This document shows positions 51,221 through 59,611 of a DNA stretch of 64,000 nt, in pieces. Both the position numbers and the translations under genes were made by a program. Position 1 is the first letter of the stretch. Each line of letters opens with the position of its first letter. The notes beneath the pieces are model-generated. The model saw only the letters and a program-made list of their open reading frames with translations. It had not been told where the DNA came from and ran no database searches. The DNA is taken from assembly GCF_042432495.1 (NCBI RefSeq), contig NZ_JBHLXC010000012.1, positions 186,001 through 250,000 on the forward strand, in the 5' to 3' direction. The DNA comes from Pseudochelatococcus lubricantis. GTDB lineage: Bacteria; Pseudomonadota; Alphaproteobacteria; Rhizobiales; Beijerinckiaceae.

Positions 51221-52119
51221 CAGGTAGCCCTCCCGAACAGGCCGGCCGGCTTGATGAGCAGGACGATGGCCATGATGATGAAGATCACGGTCGCGGAGAT
51301 TTCCGGATAGAACACCTTGGTCAGCCCCTCGATGAGGCCGAGACCGAAGCCGGTGATGATGGAGCCGAGGATCGATCCCATGCCGCCGATCACCACCACG
51401 GCGAAGACGACGATGATGATGTCCGCGCCCATATTGGGATTGACCGAATAGATCGGCGCCGCCAGCACACCCGCGAAGGCGGCGAGCGCGACGCCGAAAG
51501 CGTAGGTCAGGGTGACCAGACGCGGCACGTTGATACCGAAGGCCTCGGTCAGGACGGGGTTCTCGGTGGCGGCCCGCAGATACGAGCCCAGGCGGGTTTT
51601 CTCGATCATGTACCAGGTCGTCAGGCAGACCGTGAGCGACGCGACGACAACCCAGCCGCGATAGTTCGGCAGGAACATGAAGCCGAGATTATGCCCGCCC
51701 GAAAGCAGCGGCGGGATGGCATAAGGCAGGCCCGAGGCGCCGTAGTAGTTGCGGAACAACCCCTGGATGACCAGCGCCAGCCCGAAGGTGAGCAGCAGGC
51801 CGTACAGATGGTCGAGCTTGTAGAGTCGCGATATCAGCAGCCGCTCCGCCACTATCGCCAGGGCGCCGACGATCAGCGGCGCGAGGAGCAGCGCCCACCA
51901 ATAGCCGATGCCGGCGTAGTTCAGCAGCATCCAGGCGGCGAACGCGCCCAGCATGTACTGCGCACCGTGCGTGAAATTGATGATGTTCAGGAGCCCGAAG
52001 ATCACTGCCAGTCCGAGGGAAAGGATCGCGTAGAACGATCCGTTGATCAGACCGAGCAGCAACTGGCCGAACAGAACCTGGGGTGTGATGCCTATCAGCT
52101 CGAACATGGCACGGCCCAT
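51220..52119 (-). CDS. livH: Branched-chain-type ABC transporter permease LivH
   Basis: 299 aa from ATG 52119 (ATG 52107 also possible). LivH signatures: 'GLINGSFYAILSLGLAVIFG', 'INFTHGAQYMLGAF', 'VIGGMGSILGSIITGFGLGL'. Downstream of LivF with an 83-bp gap; overlaps LivM by one base. Confidence 0.94.
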   Translation of the reverse strand: MGRAMFELIGITPQVLFGQLLLGLINGSFYAILSLGLAVIFGLLNIINFTHGAQYMLGAFAAWMLLNYAGIGYWWALLLAPLIVGALAIVAERLLISRLYKLDHLYGLLLTFGLALVIQGLFRNYYGASGLPYAIPPLLSGGHNLGFMFLPNYRGWVVVASLTVCLTTWYMIEKTRLGSYLRAATENPVLTEAFGINVPRLVTLTYAFGVALAAFAGVLAAPIYSVNPNMGADIIIVVFAVVVIGGMGSILGSIITGFGLGLIEGLTKVFYPEISATVIFIIMAIVLLIKPAGLFGRAT

Positions 52120-52202
52120 GCCGATGCAAGCTGCGATCCGGCCCGTGCCGGCAATCTCGCCTGTCTCATTTTTCTTCCTCCCCTCCCCTCACCCGCCCGG
52201 CG

Positions 52203-52940
52203 TCAGACGCCGAGATAGGTCTGGAGCTTGTCATGGTTGGCGTCGAGTTCGTCGTTGGCGATCATGTCGATGACCCGCCCCTGCTCGACGATGTAGTGGC
52301 GATCCGCGACCGATTGCGCGAACCGGAAATTCTGCTCGACCAGCACGATCGTGAAGCCCTCCTGCTTCAACCGCGCCAGCGTGCGGCCGATCTGCTGGAT
52401 GATGACCGGCGCCAACCCTTCGGTCGGTTCGTCGAGCAGCAGGGTGCGGGCGCCGGTGCGCAGGATGCGGGCGATGGCCAGCATCTGCTGTTCGCCGCCC
52501 GACAGCTTCGTTCCCTGGCTCGCGAGCCGCTCCCTGAGGTTCGGGAACAGCTCGAAGATCTGCTCGACCGTGAAGCCGCCCGGCCGCACCTGCGGCGGCA
52601 GCATCAGGTTCTCCTCGACGTTGAGCGAGGCGTAGATGCCGCGCTCCTCCGGCACATACGCGATACCGAGGCGCGCGATAGCGCGCGACACCATGCCGAT
52701 GGTTTCGGTGCCCGCGAAGGCGATGGAACCGGTGCGCCTGCCGACGATGCCGATGATCGATTTGAGTGTCGTGGTCTTGCCCGCCCCGTTGCGCCCCAGC
52801 AGCGTCACCACCTCGCCCGGCTTCACCGCGAAGGTGACGCCGTGCAGCACGTGGCTTTCGCCATACCATGCGTGCAGGTTCTCGACGGCGAGCTGCGGCG
52901 CCGGGTCAGCCTGTGCCACGTTCCTTGCCGTCTCAGCCAT
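52203..52940 (-). CDS. livF: Branched-chain-type ABC transporter ATPase LivF
   Basis: 245 aa. Walker A 'GRNGAGKTTTLK', signature 'LSGGEQQMLAIAR', Walker B 'LLLDEPTEGLAP', 'VPEERGIYASLNVEENL' typical of LivF. Overlaps LivG's end by eight bases. Confidence 0.95.
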   Translation of the reverse strand: MAETARNVAQADPAPQLAVENLHAWYGESHVLHGVTFAVKPGEVVTLLGRNGAGKTTTLKSIIGIVGRRTGSIAFAGTETIGMVSRAIARLGIAYVPEERGIYASLNVEENLMLPPQVRPGGFTVEQIFELFPNLRERLASQGTKLSGGEQQMLAIARILRTGARTLLLDEPTEGLAPVIIQQIGRTLARLKQEGFTIVLVEQNFRFAQSVADRHYIVEQGRVIDMIANDELDANHDKLQTYLGV

Positions 52941-53700
52941 GACCTGCTCCGATGTACGCCTCGATCACGCGCGGATCCTTCGACACGGTGGCGTAGTCGC
53001 CCTGCGCCAGGACCCGCCCGCGCGCCAGCACGGTGATCGTGTCCGACAGCGAGGCGACGACCGACAGGTTGTGCTCCACCATCAGAATGGTGCGGTTGGC
53101 GGCGATGCGCCGGATCAGCGCTGCGATGCGCTCGACATCCTCATGGCCCATGCCCGCCATCGGCTCGTCGAGCAGAAGCATCTCTGGATCGAGCGCCAGC
53201 GTCGTGGCGATCTCCAGCGCCCGCTTGCGGCCGTAGGGAAGCTCGACGGCCTTTGCAGCGACGAAATCGCCCAGCCCGACGGCGCCGACGAGATTGCGGA
53301 CTTCGTCGTCGAGCGTGTCGAGCGTCCGCTCCGAACGCCAGAAATCGAAGCTTTCGCCGCGCTTCTTCTGCAGCGCGATGCGGACATTCTCCATGACGCT
53401 CATGTGAGGAAACACGGCCGATATCTGGAAAGAACGGACCATGCCGAGACGCGCGACATCGGTGGGCTTCGTCGCCGTGATGTTACGGCCGTTGTAGGTG
53501 ATCGTTCCCCTGGTCGGCTCCAGAAACTTGGTCAGGAGATTGAAGCATGTCGTCTTGCCGGCGCCGTTCGGGCCGATCAGCGCATGGATGCTGCCGCGGC
53601 GGACGCGCAGCGTTACGTCGTCCACAGCCGTAAAGCCCTTGAAATCCTTGGTTAATCCTTCTGTTGCGAGGATAATGTCATCGGACATGGCCATCGGCAT
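52933..53700 (-). CDS. livG: Branched-chain-type ABC transporter ATPase LivG
   Basis: 255 aa from ATG 53700 (GGGAGGAGG upstream; ATGs at 53694 and 53688 follow in frame). Walker A 'GPNGAGKTTCFN', 'GMVRSFQISAVFPHMSVMEN' typical of LivG, Walker B 'MLLLDEPMAGM'. The usual LSGG signature reads 'LPYGRKRALEIATTLA', a common LivG variant. First gene of the transporter unit, after a 154-bp region with a perfect operator-like palindrome (53761-53775). Confidence 0.93.
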   Translation of the reverse strand: MPMAMSDDIILATEGLTKDFKGFTAVDDVTLRVRRGSIHALIGPNGAGKTTCFNLLTKFLEPTRGTITYNGRNITATKPTDVARLGMVRSFQISAVFPHMSVMENVRIALQKKRGESFDFWRSERTLDTLDDEVRNLVGAVGLGDFVAAKAVELPYGRKRALEIATTLALDPEMLLLDEPMAGMGHEDVERIAALIRRIAANRTILMVEHNLSVVASLSDTITVLARGRVLAQGDYATVSKDPRVIEAYIGAGHG

Positions 53701-53760
53701 GCGCTGCCGCCCTCCTCCCTTTGGGGTCCCTCCAGACCCTGTGTTATTTTTTGTGATTAG

Positions 53761-53775
53761 TCGCATAATATGCGA
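53761..53775. promoter_or_regulatory. Operator-like palindrome before livG
   Basis: TCGCATA-A-TATGCGA, perfect 7-bp arms. The 19-base sequence around it (53760-53778) matches 16 of 19 bases at 59348-59366 in the IclR-SDR divergent promoter. Candidate IclR operator. Confidence 0.6.
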
Positions 53776-53854
53776 TTTTCGTCAATACGCATCATACGCG
53801 ATACATATGATATCGTTCTCAACGGGATTGTTGCCGCTTCCTCGGCACCGTTGT

Positions 53855-54682
53855 TCAGAGAGGGCTTTCGCGCGGAAAATCCGGCTGTCGTTTTTCGCGG
53901 TGCGCTGCCAGGCCTTCCCTGACATCCGGGGAGGAGAAGCCGAGAAACTCCAGCGCCAGCGACGTGTCGAAGGCCGGGCCGGCCGAACGCAGCCAGTTGT
54001 TGAGCGCGTATTTTGTCCAGCGGATCGCGCTGGACGCGCCCTCGGCCAGCCGGACGGCGATCTCCAGAGCCCTGGCGTCCAGCTCGGCGTCGTCCACCGC
54101 CAGCGCGACGAGGCCGATGCGCTCCGCCTCCTCGCCGGACAACGCCTCGCACAGCAAAAGGTGGTATTTGGCCTTGGCCATGCCGCACAGCAGCGGCCAG
54201 ACGATCGCCGCATGGTCGCCCGCCGCGACGCCAAGTCTGGTATGGCCGTCGATGATGCGCGCATCCTTCGCCGCGATCGGGATGTCCGCGAGGAGGCCGC
54301 AGGCCAGTCCCGCGCCGACCGCTGGACCGCGCATGGCGCTCACCACGGGCTTCGAGCAGTTGAGCAGGTTGAAGACGATGTCGCGCGCCTCCTTCCAGTT
54401 CCGGGCCCTGGTATCGAAGTCGTTCATGATCCGCTCGATCATGCGGAAGTCGCCGCCGGCAGAGAAAGCGGCGCCGTGGCCGGTGATGATGACCGCCGAC
54501 ACCGAAGTGTCGGCATCGACATCGCGCCAGACGCGCGCCAGCTCCCCGTGCATGACCTGATCGACCGCGTTCAGCCGCTCGGGATTGTGCATGACGATAC
54601 GCAGGACGTTGGGATGCGGCCTCTCGAAGCGCAGGCGCTCGTAGCCGCGAAAGGTTTCGCCATTCGATGCCGCGGCGCTCAT
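53855..54682 (-). CDS. Enoyl-CoA hydratase/isomerase family protein
   Basis: 275 aa from ATG 54682, overlapping the ligase stop by four bases. Crotonase fold: 'RIVMHNPERLNAVDQVMH', oxyanion segment 'FSAGGDFRMI', second oxyanion 'MRGPAVGAGLACGLLADI'. The position of one catalytic Glu is taken by His/Thr in 'IIDGHTRLGV'; it could be a hydratase or an isomerase. Acts on the CoA ester made by the upstream ligase. Confidence 0.9.
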   Translation of the reverse strand: MSAAASNGETFRGYERLRFERPHPNVLRIVMHNPERLNAVDQVMHGELARVWRDVDADTSVSAVIITGHGAAFSAGGDFRMIERIMNDFDTRARNWKEARDIVFNLLNCSKPVVSAMRGPAVGAGLACGLLADIPIAAKDARIIDGHTRLGVAAGDHAAIVWPLLCGMAKAKYHLLLCEALSGEEAERIGLVALAVDDAELDARALEIAVRLAEGASSAIRWTKYALNNWLRSAGPAFDTSLALEFLGFSSPDVREGLAAHREKRQPDFPRESPL

Positions 54683-56604
54683 GTCGGAACCTCCGCCTCG
54701 CCCGGCCGGGAGCGCAGCTGCGCGACCGCCTCCGGATTCACCAGCCCCGACACGTCGCCGACCGGCTCCCCGATCCAGATCGACCGAACCACGCGGCGCA
54801 TGATCTTCATGCTGCGGGTCTTGGGAAGATCGCCGACGAACGCGACCGCCTTCGGCCGGAAGGACGATCCGAGCCCCTCGACCACGGCCCGCCGCAGTTC
54901 GTCCACAACCTCGGGCGTCTCGCTGACACCGCGCGCGAGCACGCAGACGCAGACCACGGCAGAGCCCTTCACCGGGTCCGGGACGCCGATCGCCGCAGCC
55001 TCGGCCACCTTGCCGGTGCCCAGCAGGAACGCCTCGATCTCGGCCGGTCCGGTGCGTTTGCCGGCGATCTTGATCGTGTCGTCCGAGCGGCCGTGGATGA
55101 ACCAGTTCCCGTCTGCGTCGACCGACGCGAAGTCGCCATGCACCCACAGGCCGGGGATGGTCGACCAGTAGCTCTCAAGATAGCGGTCCGGATCGCGCCA
55201 CAGGCCGCGCGTCAGGCCGATCGACGGAACTGTCAGCGCCAGTTCGCCGACCTCGCCGCGCGGCAGCGGGCGACCCGTCAGGTCGACGACGACCGCGCCC
55301 ATGCCGGGGATGGGGCCGCCGAAGGCGCACGGCTTGAGGTCGCGATGCAGGATCGTGCTGGCGATGATGCCGCCGCCGATCTCGGTGCCGCCCGAGTAGT
55401 TCAGGATCGGAGCCCGGTTGCCGCATACCTTGTCGCGGAACCAGTTCCACGCCTCCGGCGTCCACGGCTCGCCCGTCGCGGCGGTGACGCGCAGCGTCGA
55501 CAGGTCGTAGCTCTCCACGGTGCCGGGCGGTTGCTGCATGAAGGCGCGCACCATGGTCGGCGCGACGCCGAGGAAGGTGATGCCGTAATCCTGCGCCAGC
55601 CGCCACAACCGACCGGGCTCGGGATAGTCGGGAACGCCCTCGGCCAGCAACATGGTCGCACCGACCATGGGCGAGGCGACGGCCAGTATCGGCCCCGTGA
55701 GCCAGCCCATGTCGCTCATCCACAACAGCCGGTCGTCGGGCCGCAGGTCGAGGATGGTGCCGAAGTCGAGCGCCACCTTCGTCATGAACCCGCAATGCGA
55801 GTGGACCGTGCCCTTGGCCTTGCCCGAGGTTCCCGAGGTGTAGACCAGCATGGCCGGCGTCTCGGCCGGCAGCTCCACGGGCGCCACCGGCTCGCCCGTC
55901 GCGAGCAGCTCCTCCCAGCCGAGCCAGCGCGGATCGGGATCGGCCGCATCCCGCGGCACGACCACGATATGGCGAAGCGACGGCGTCATGCCGCGCACGG
56001 CATCGATCGTTTCCGCCATCTCGATCGCCTTGCCGCGGCGCAAGGTCCGGTCCACGGTGACGACGGCGACCGCACCGGCGTCCCCGAGACGCTCGGCCAC
56101 TGCCTGCGCGCCGAAGCCGGAGAACATCGGCAGTGCGATGGCGCCGATGCTGACGATGGCGAGGAAGGCGGCGATGGTTTCCGGAACGGAGGGCATGAAC
56201 AGACCCACGACGTCGCCCCTGCCGATGCCGAGCGCCGTGAGCCCGCCCGCGGCCCGGGCCACGGTCTCCTGCAACTGCACATAGGACACCGCCCGCCGCG
56301 TGCCGTCCTCCCCTTCCCACAGGACCGCGTCCTTGCCGCCGAAACCGTTGGCGATGGTGCGGTTCAGGCAATTGTAGGCGATGTTGGTGGTGCCGCCGAG
56401 GCACCATTCGGCCAATTCCGGCCCCTTCGACACATCGAGCAGACGCTCGTATGGCTTGAAGAAGTGCAGGCCGTGAAACTGCATGACCGCCGGCCAGAAC
56501 CATTCGGGATCGCGCGCGGCGCGTTCGACCAGTTCGTCATAGCCGGTAAGGCCGTGGAGCGTGAGGAAGCGCTCGATGGGCGCGGTGCCGTTTTCGCTGC
56601 TCAT
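54679..56604 (-). CDS. AMP-dependent acyl-CoA synthetase (acetyl-CoA-synthetase-like)
   Basis: 641 aa from ATG 56604. ACS-like N-terminal domain ('FWPAVMQFHGLHFFKPY', 'NIAYNCLNRTIANGFGGKDA'), P-loop 'VYTSGTSGKAKGTVHS', adenylate site 'WMSDMGWLTG', 'NYSGGTEIGGG', hinge 'GRSDDTIKIAGKRTGPAEIE', and the catalytic Lys region 'LPKTRSMKIMRRVVR'. Activates a carboxylic acid to its CoA thioester; the wide binding pocket class cannot be inferred. Central enzyme of the catabolic cluster. Confidence 0.93.
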   Translation of the reverse strand: MSSENGTAPIERFLTLHGLTGYDELVERAARDPEWFWPAVMQFHGLHFFKPYERLLDVSKGPELAEWCLGGTTNIAYNCLNRTIANGFGGKDAVLWEGEDGTRRAVSYVQLQETVARAAGGLTALGIGRGDVVGLFMPSVPETIAAFLAIVSIGAIALPMFSGFGAQAVAERLGDAGAVAVVTVDRTLRRGKAIEMAETIDAVRGMTPSLRHIVVVPRDAADPDPRWLGWEELLATGEPVAPVELPAETPAMLVYTSGTSGKAKGTVHSHCGFMTKVALDFGTILDLRPDDRLLWMSDMGWLTGPILAVASPMVGATMLLAEGVPDYPEPGRLWRLAQDYGITFLGVAPTMVRAFMQQPPGTVESYDLSTLRVTAATGEPWTPEAWNWFRDKVCGNRAPILNYSGGTEIGGGIIASTILHRDLKPCAFGGPIPGMGAVVVDLTGRPLPRGEVGELALTVPSIGLTRGLWRDPDRYLESYWSTIPGLWVHGDFASVDADGNWFIHGRSDDTIKIAGKRTGPAEIEAFLLGTGKVAEAAAIGVPDPVKGSAVVCVCVLARGVSETPEVVDELRRAVVEGLGSSFRPKAVAFVGDLPKTRSMKIMRRVVRSIWIGEPVGDVSGLVNPEAVAQLRSRPGEAEVPT

Positions 56605-56897
56605 GCTGCCACCTCGGTGTCGAGCACGACGATGCGGGAAATGAAGGGCGACATATATGTCTTCATTTCCACATGCGCGGGGGAGACCTGATAGGCGTCG
56701 TGAGCCTGCGAGGACCGGAAAGTCGCAACCACCCCGTGAGTGAGGCCGTCGCTGCGCGAGGCGCCGTTCTGCGCCATCGCATAGGTGACGAGGCCGTCGC
56801 ACTCCGCGCGCACCCGCCGCACGTAGTGTTCGACCTTGTCGAAAAAGGCCGCGTTCGCCTCGGACGTGAAACTCATCAGAACGATGTGATAGAACAT
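56601..56897 (-). CDS. Dabb (stress-responsive alpha/beta barrel) domain protein
   Basis: 98 aa, one ferredoxin-like dimeric barrel: 'MFYHIVLMSFT' start, 'FFDKVEHYVRRV', 'HGVVATFRSSQAHDAYQ', 'PFISRIVVLD'. Dabb proteins are found as small enzymes or accessory proteins in aromatic or polyketide catabolism. Start of the ligase gene overlaps its stop by four bases. Confidence 0.88.
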   Translation of the reverse strand: MFYHIVLMSFTSEANAAFFDKVEHYVRRVRAECDGLVTYAMAQNGASRSDGLTHGVVATFRSSQAHDAYQVSPAHVEMKTYMSPFISRIVVLDTEVAA

Positions 56898-56943
56898 GGA
56901 TCGTGTTCCCCGTATTGTGCCTTTGTCGTTGGCTTGCTGCCGT

Positions 56944-57717
56944 TCATCCCGCGGTCCATCCGCCGTCCACCATCAGCGACGACCCGGTCATCAGCGCGGA
57001 TGCGTCCGAAGCGAGGAAGACCGCGGCGCCCATCAGGTCCTCGACCCGGCCGAGACGGCCGAGCCTGATGCGCGACAGGACGAAGTCGCGGAATGCGGGA
57101 TCGGAAAGGGCCGGGCGCGTCATCTCGGTTTCGATGAAGGTCGGGCACAGGCTGTTGACGCGGATTCCGCGCGGTGCGAGTTCGACCGCGAGCGATTTGG
57201 TCATCCCTTCGACGGCGAACTTGGAAATCGTGTAGGCGGACCGTCCGGCGGCGGCGACATGCCCGGCCTGCGACGAGACGTTGACGATCGCGCCGGCCCG
57301 GCCGGCCGAAATCATGCGGCGCGCGGCCGCCTGCGCCACGAAATAGGCGGCACGCACGTTCAGGCCCATCACTGTATCGAACTCCTCCTCCGTCGCATCG
57401 ACGAAGGGGCGCGGCCGGTTCGTGCCGGCGTTGTTCACAAGGATGTCGCACGGCGGCTCGGCGGCGTCCATCGCCTCACGCACGGCATTGCCGTCGCGCA
57501 CATCCACCGCGCGGCCTTGCGCCGCGCCGCCGTGGGCGCGGATCGTCGCGGCGGCGTCCTCGATCTCATCGGGCGAGCGTGCCCAGAGCGTGACGCGGGC
57601 ACCCGCCTGGGCGAGCGCGGCGGCAAGCGCGAAGCCGATGCCGCGCCCGCCGCCGGTCACGATCGCATGGCGGCCGTCGAGGCGAAAGCTCGGCGTGATC
57701 GGCACCTGGGGCTGCAT
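56944..57717 (-). CDS. Short-chain dehydrogenase/reductase, third of three
   Basis: 257 aa. Full SDR motifs: 'TGGGRGIGFALA', 'NNAGTN', 'NVSSQAGHV', 'SAYTISKFAVE'. Gap to next gene 46 bases. With two other SDRs it probably handles successive hydroxyl or keto groups of one substrate. Confidence 0.9.
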   Translation of the reverse strand: MQPQVPITPSFRLDGRHAIVTGGGRGIGFALAAALAQAGARVTLWARSPDEIEDAAATIRAHGGAAQGRAVDVRDGNAVREAMDAAEPPCDILVNNAGTNRPRPFVDATEEEFDTVMGLNVRAAYFVAQAAARRMISAGRAGAIVNVSSQAGHVAAAGRSAYTISKFAVEGMTKSLAVELAPRGIRVNSLCPTFIETEMTRPALSDPAFRDFVLSRIRLGRLGRVEDLMGAAVFLASDASALMTGSSLMVDGGWTAG

Positions 57718-57744
57718 TGTCCTGTCCCTCCGGATATAGGGCTG

Positions 57745-58500
57745 TCAGTGAATGTGGATGCCGCCGTTCACGTCGATTTCGCTGCCGGTCATGTAGGCGG
57801 ACAGATCGGAGCCGAGGAACAGACACACGCCAGCCACGTCCTCGGGCCGGCCGAAACGGCCGAGCGGAATGCTCTCGACGATCTGCCGCCGCCGCGCCTC
57901 ATCGAAGGCCCGGGAATTCATGTCGGTGATGATGACGCCGGGATTGACCGCGTTGACGCGAATGCCCTGTGGGCCGAGTTCGCGCGCCATGCCCTTGACG
58001 AGACCCAGCACGCCGCCTTTCGAGGCCGCGTAGTGGGAACCGCCGACGAAGCCGCCGCCGCGCTGCGCGGCAACGGAGGCGATGCACACGATCGACCCCG
58101 CCCCCCGGGCGGCCATTGCCGGGATGACCGCCTGCGACATATGCAGGGCACCGCGCAGGTTGACGTCCATCAGCAGATCGTAGTCCGCGCGCGCGATGTC
58201 CATGACCTTGCGCGACTGGGTGATGCCGGCGTTGTTGACGAGAACGTCGATCCGCCCCCAGGCATCCAGCACTTCCTCCGCCAGGGCCTCGCAGGCGGCG
58301 CGGTCGGTGACGTCGCAGGTGTATCCCCGCACTTCATCGCCGATGTCCCGCGCGCGGCGCGGCGCACTGCCTTCCGCCACATCCGTTATCGCGACCCGTG
58401 CGCCCGCCGCCGCGAATGCCTTCGCGGTTGCCAGGCCGATGCCGGCGGGCGAACCCGCGCCCGTGACAATGACGACCTTGTCCCGCATGAGATGCTGCAT
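57745..58500 (-). CDS. Short-chain dehydrogenase/reductase, second of three
   Basis: 251 aa. 'TGAGSPAGIGLATA' carries two extra residues in the glycine motif; 'NNAGITQ', catalytic Ser in 'CIASVAAQRG', Tyr/Lys in 'SHYAASKGGV'. The pattern resembles 3-oxoacyl-reductase-like SDRs. Confidence 0.9.
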   Translation of the reverse strand: MQHLMRDKVVIVTGAGSPAGIGLATAKAFAAAGARVAITDVAEGSAPRRARDIGDEVRGYTCDVTDRAACEALAEEVLDAWGRIDVLVNNAGITQSRKVMDIARADYDLLMDVNLRGALHMSQAVIPAMAARGAGSIVCIASVAAQRGGGFVGGSHYAASKGGVLGLVKGMARELGPQGIRVNAVNPGVIITDMNSRAFDEARRRQIVESIPLGRFGRPEDVAGVCLFLGSDLSAYMTGSEIDVNGGIHIH

Positions 58501-58543
58501 GCCGATCTCCCGTTTCTCTCCCGGTTGGTGTTGCCGGTTTCCG

Positions 58544-59299
58544 TCACGAGATCGTCAGGCCGCTGTCAACCCTTATAATATGGCCGGTCGTGCGCGCCGC
58601 CTCGTCGGAAGCGAGAAACAGCGCCGCCTGGGCGACATCGCGCGGCTCGGCGAGGCCGAGCAGGTGCTGCTCGGCGAATTTTTGCGTGGTGGCGTTGGCG
58701 GCAAGCTGCTCCATCACCCGGGGCGTGCGTGTCACGCAGGGGGCGACGGCGTTCACGCGCACCTTGTAGGGCGCATACTCCACCGCCATCGAGCGCGTCA
58801 GCGCCGTCACGCCACCCTTGGCGGCGGTGTAGGCGTCCTTGCCGCCCCAGCCGATCAGGGCCACCACGGAAGAGGCGTTGATGACGGAGCCGCCCCCGGC
58901 CTTGATGAGTTCCGGAATGCCGTAGCGGCAAACCAGCCAGGTTCCCAGCAGATCGAGCCTGATGGCGCGCCAGAATTCGTCGAGAGGCACTTCGGTTACC
59001 GGGCCGTCGTGCATCGTGGAGCCGCCGGCGTTGTTGTAGAGGATGTCCAGCGCGCCGAACGTCTCGACTGCCTGCCGCACGCCGCTTTCGACGCTCTCGG
59101 GCTCGGTCACGTCCATGGCAACGAAGCAGGCGCGGCCGCCCGCAGCTTCGATGAGGCGAACAGTCTCTCCGCCGGCCGTCCCGTCCAGCTCCGCCACCAC
59201 GACGCTCGCACCCTCGGCAGCAAACAGAATAGCGGCCTCGCGCCCTATTCCGGCACCGGCTCCGGTGATGAGGGCGATCTTGCCCGCCAGACGCGCCAT
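58544..59299 (-). CDS. Short-chain dehydrogenase/reductase, first of three
   Basis: 251 aa. 'TGAGAGIGREAA', 'NNAGGSTM', catalytic Ser in 'NASSVVAL', Tyr/Lys in 'DAYTAAKGGV'. First gene of the catabolic run on the minus strand, divergent from the IclR gene; AT-rich operator-like DNA lies in front. Confidence 0.9.
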   Translation of the reverse strand: MARLAGKIALITGAGAGIGREAAILFAAEGASVVVAELDGTAGGETVRLIEAAGGRACFVAMDVTEPESVESGVRQAVETFGALDILYNNAGGSTMHDGPVTEVPLDEFWRAIRLDLLGTWLVCRYGIPELIKAGGGSVINASSVVALIGWGGKDAYTAAKGGVTALTRSMAVEYAPYKVRVNAVAPCVTRTPRVMEQLAANATTQKFAEQHLLGLAEPRDVAQAALFLASDEAARTTGHIIRVDSGLTIS

Positions 59300-59347
59300 A
59301 ACAACCTCCCCTGCGAACGCGCAACCATTATCGGATAATTATCAGTT

Positions 59348-59366
59348 GTCGCATATAATGAGATTT
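59348..59366. promoter_or_regulatory. Operator-like site in the IclR-SDR divergent promoter
   Basis: Sequence starting GTCGCATA and ending GAGATTT, 16 of 19 identical to 53760-53778 before livG. The palindrome is imperfect here. Lies 49 bases upstream of the SDR start in AT-rich DNA. Confidence 0.55.
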
Positions 59367-59485
59367 ATAACAATTTCTGGACCACGTCAAACTGTTGTAT
59401 GCATGATCGGGGAGGAAAAGGAGCGGCGCGGTCGCTGCGGGATTCGGCCGGCGGGGGATATCCGGAAGGGGCCGCAATGCGGTGC

Positions 59486-59538
59486 GGACCCGGTATGCCC
59501 GGACCTGATATGTATGGACCTTATATGCCTGGACCTGG
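59486..59538. repeat. 15-bp tandem repeat, 3.5 copies
   Basis: Units at 59486-59500, 59501-59515, 59516-59530 and partial 59531-59538, each starting ggacc and, in the central copies, continuing with (t/c)(g/t)atatg. It lies 74 bases before the IclR start, in the 312-bp gap between 59299 and 59612, which holds no gene I can support. Confidence 0.7.
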
Positions 59539-59611
59539 CGGCGGACTTCAGGGCCGCGCAATGTGATAGGAAGCTACGTCACGATAACCATGTCGGCTCG
59601 GATGGAGGATT

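Noticed and set aside
59486..59538. CRISPR or pentapeptide-coding repeat
   Set aside because: 15-bp units abut without spacers. Reading it as protein gives short 5-residue repeats on both strands, but no credible gene contains it.
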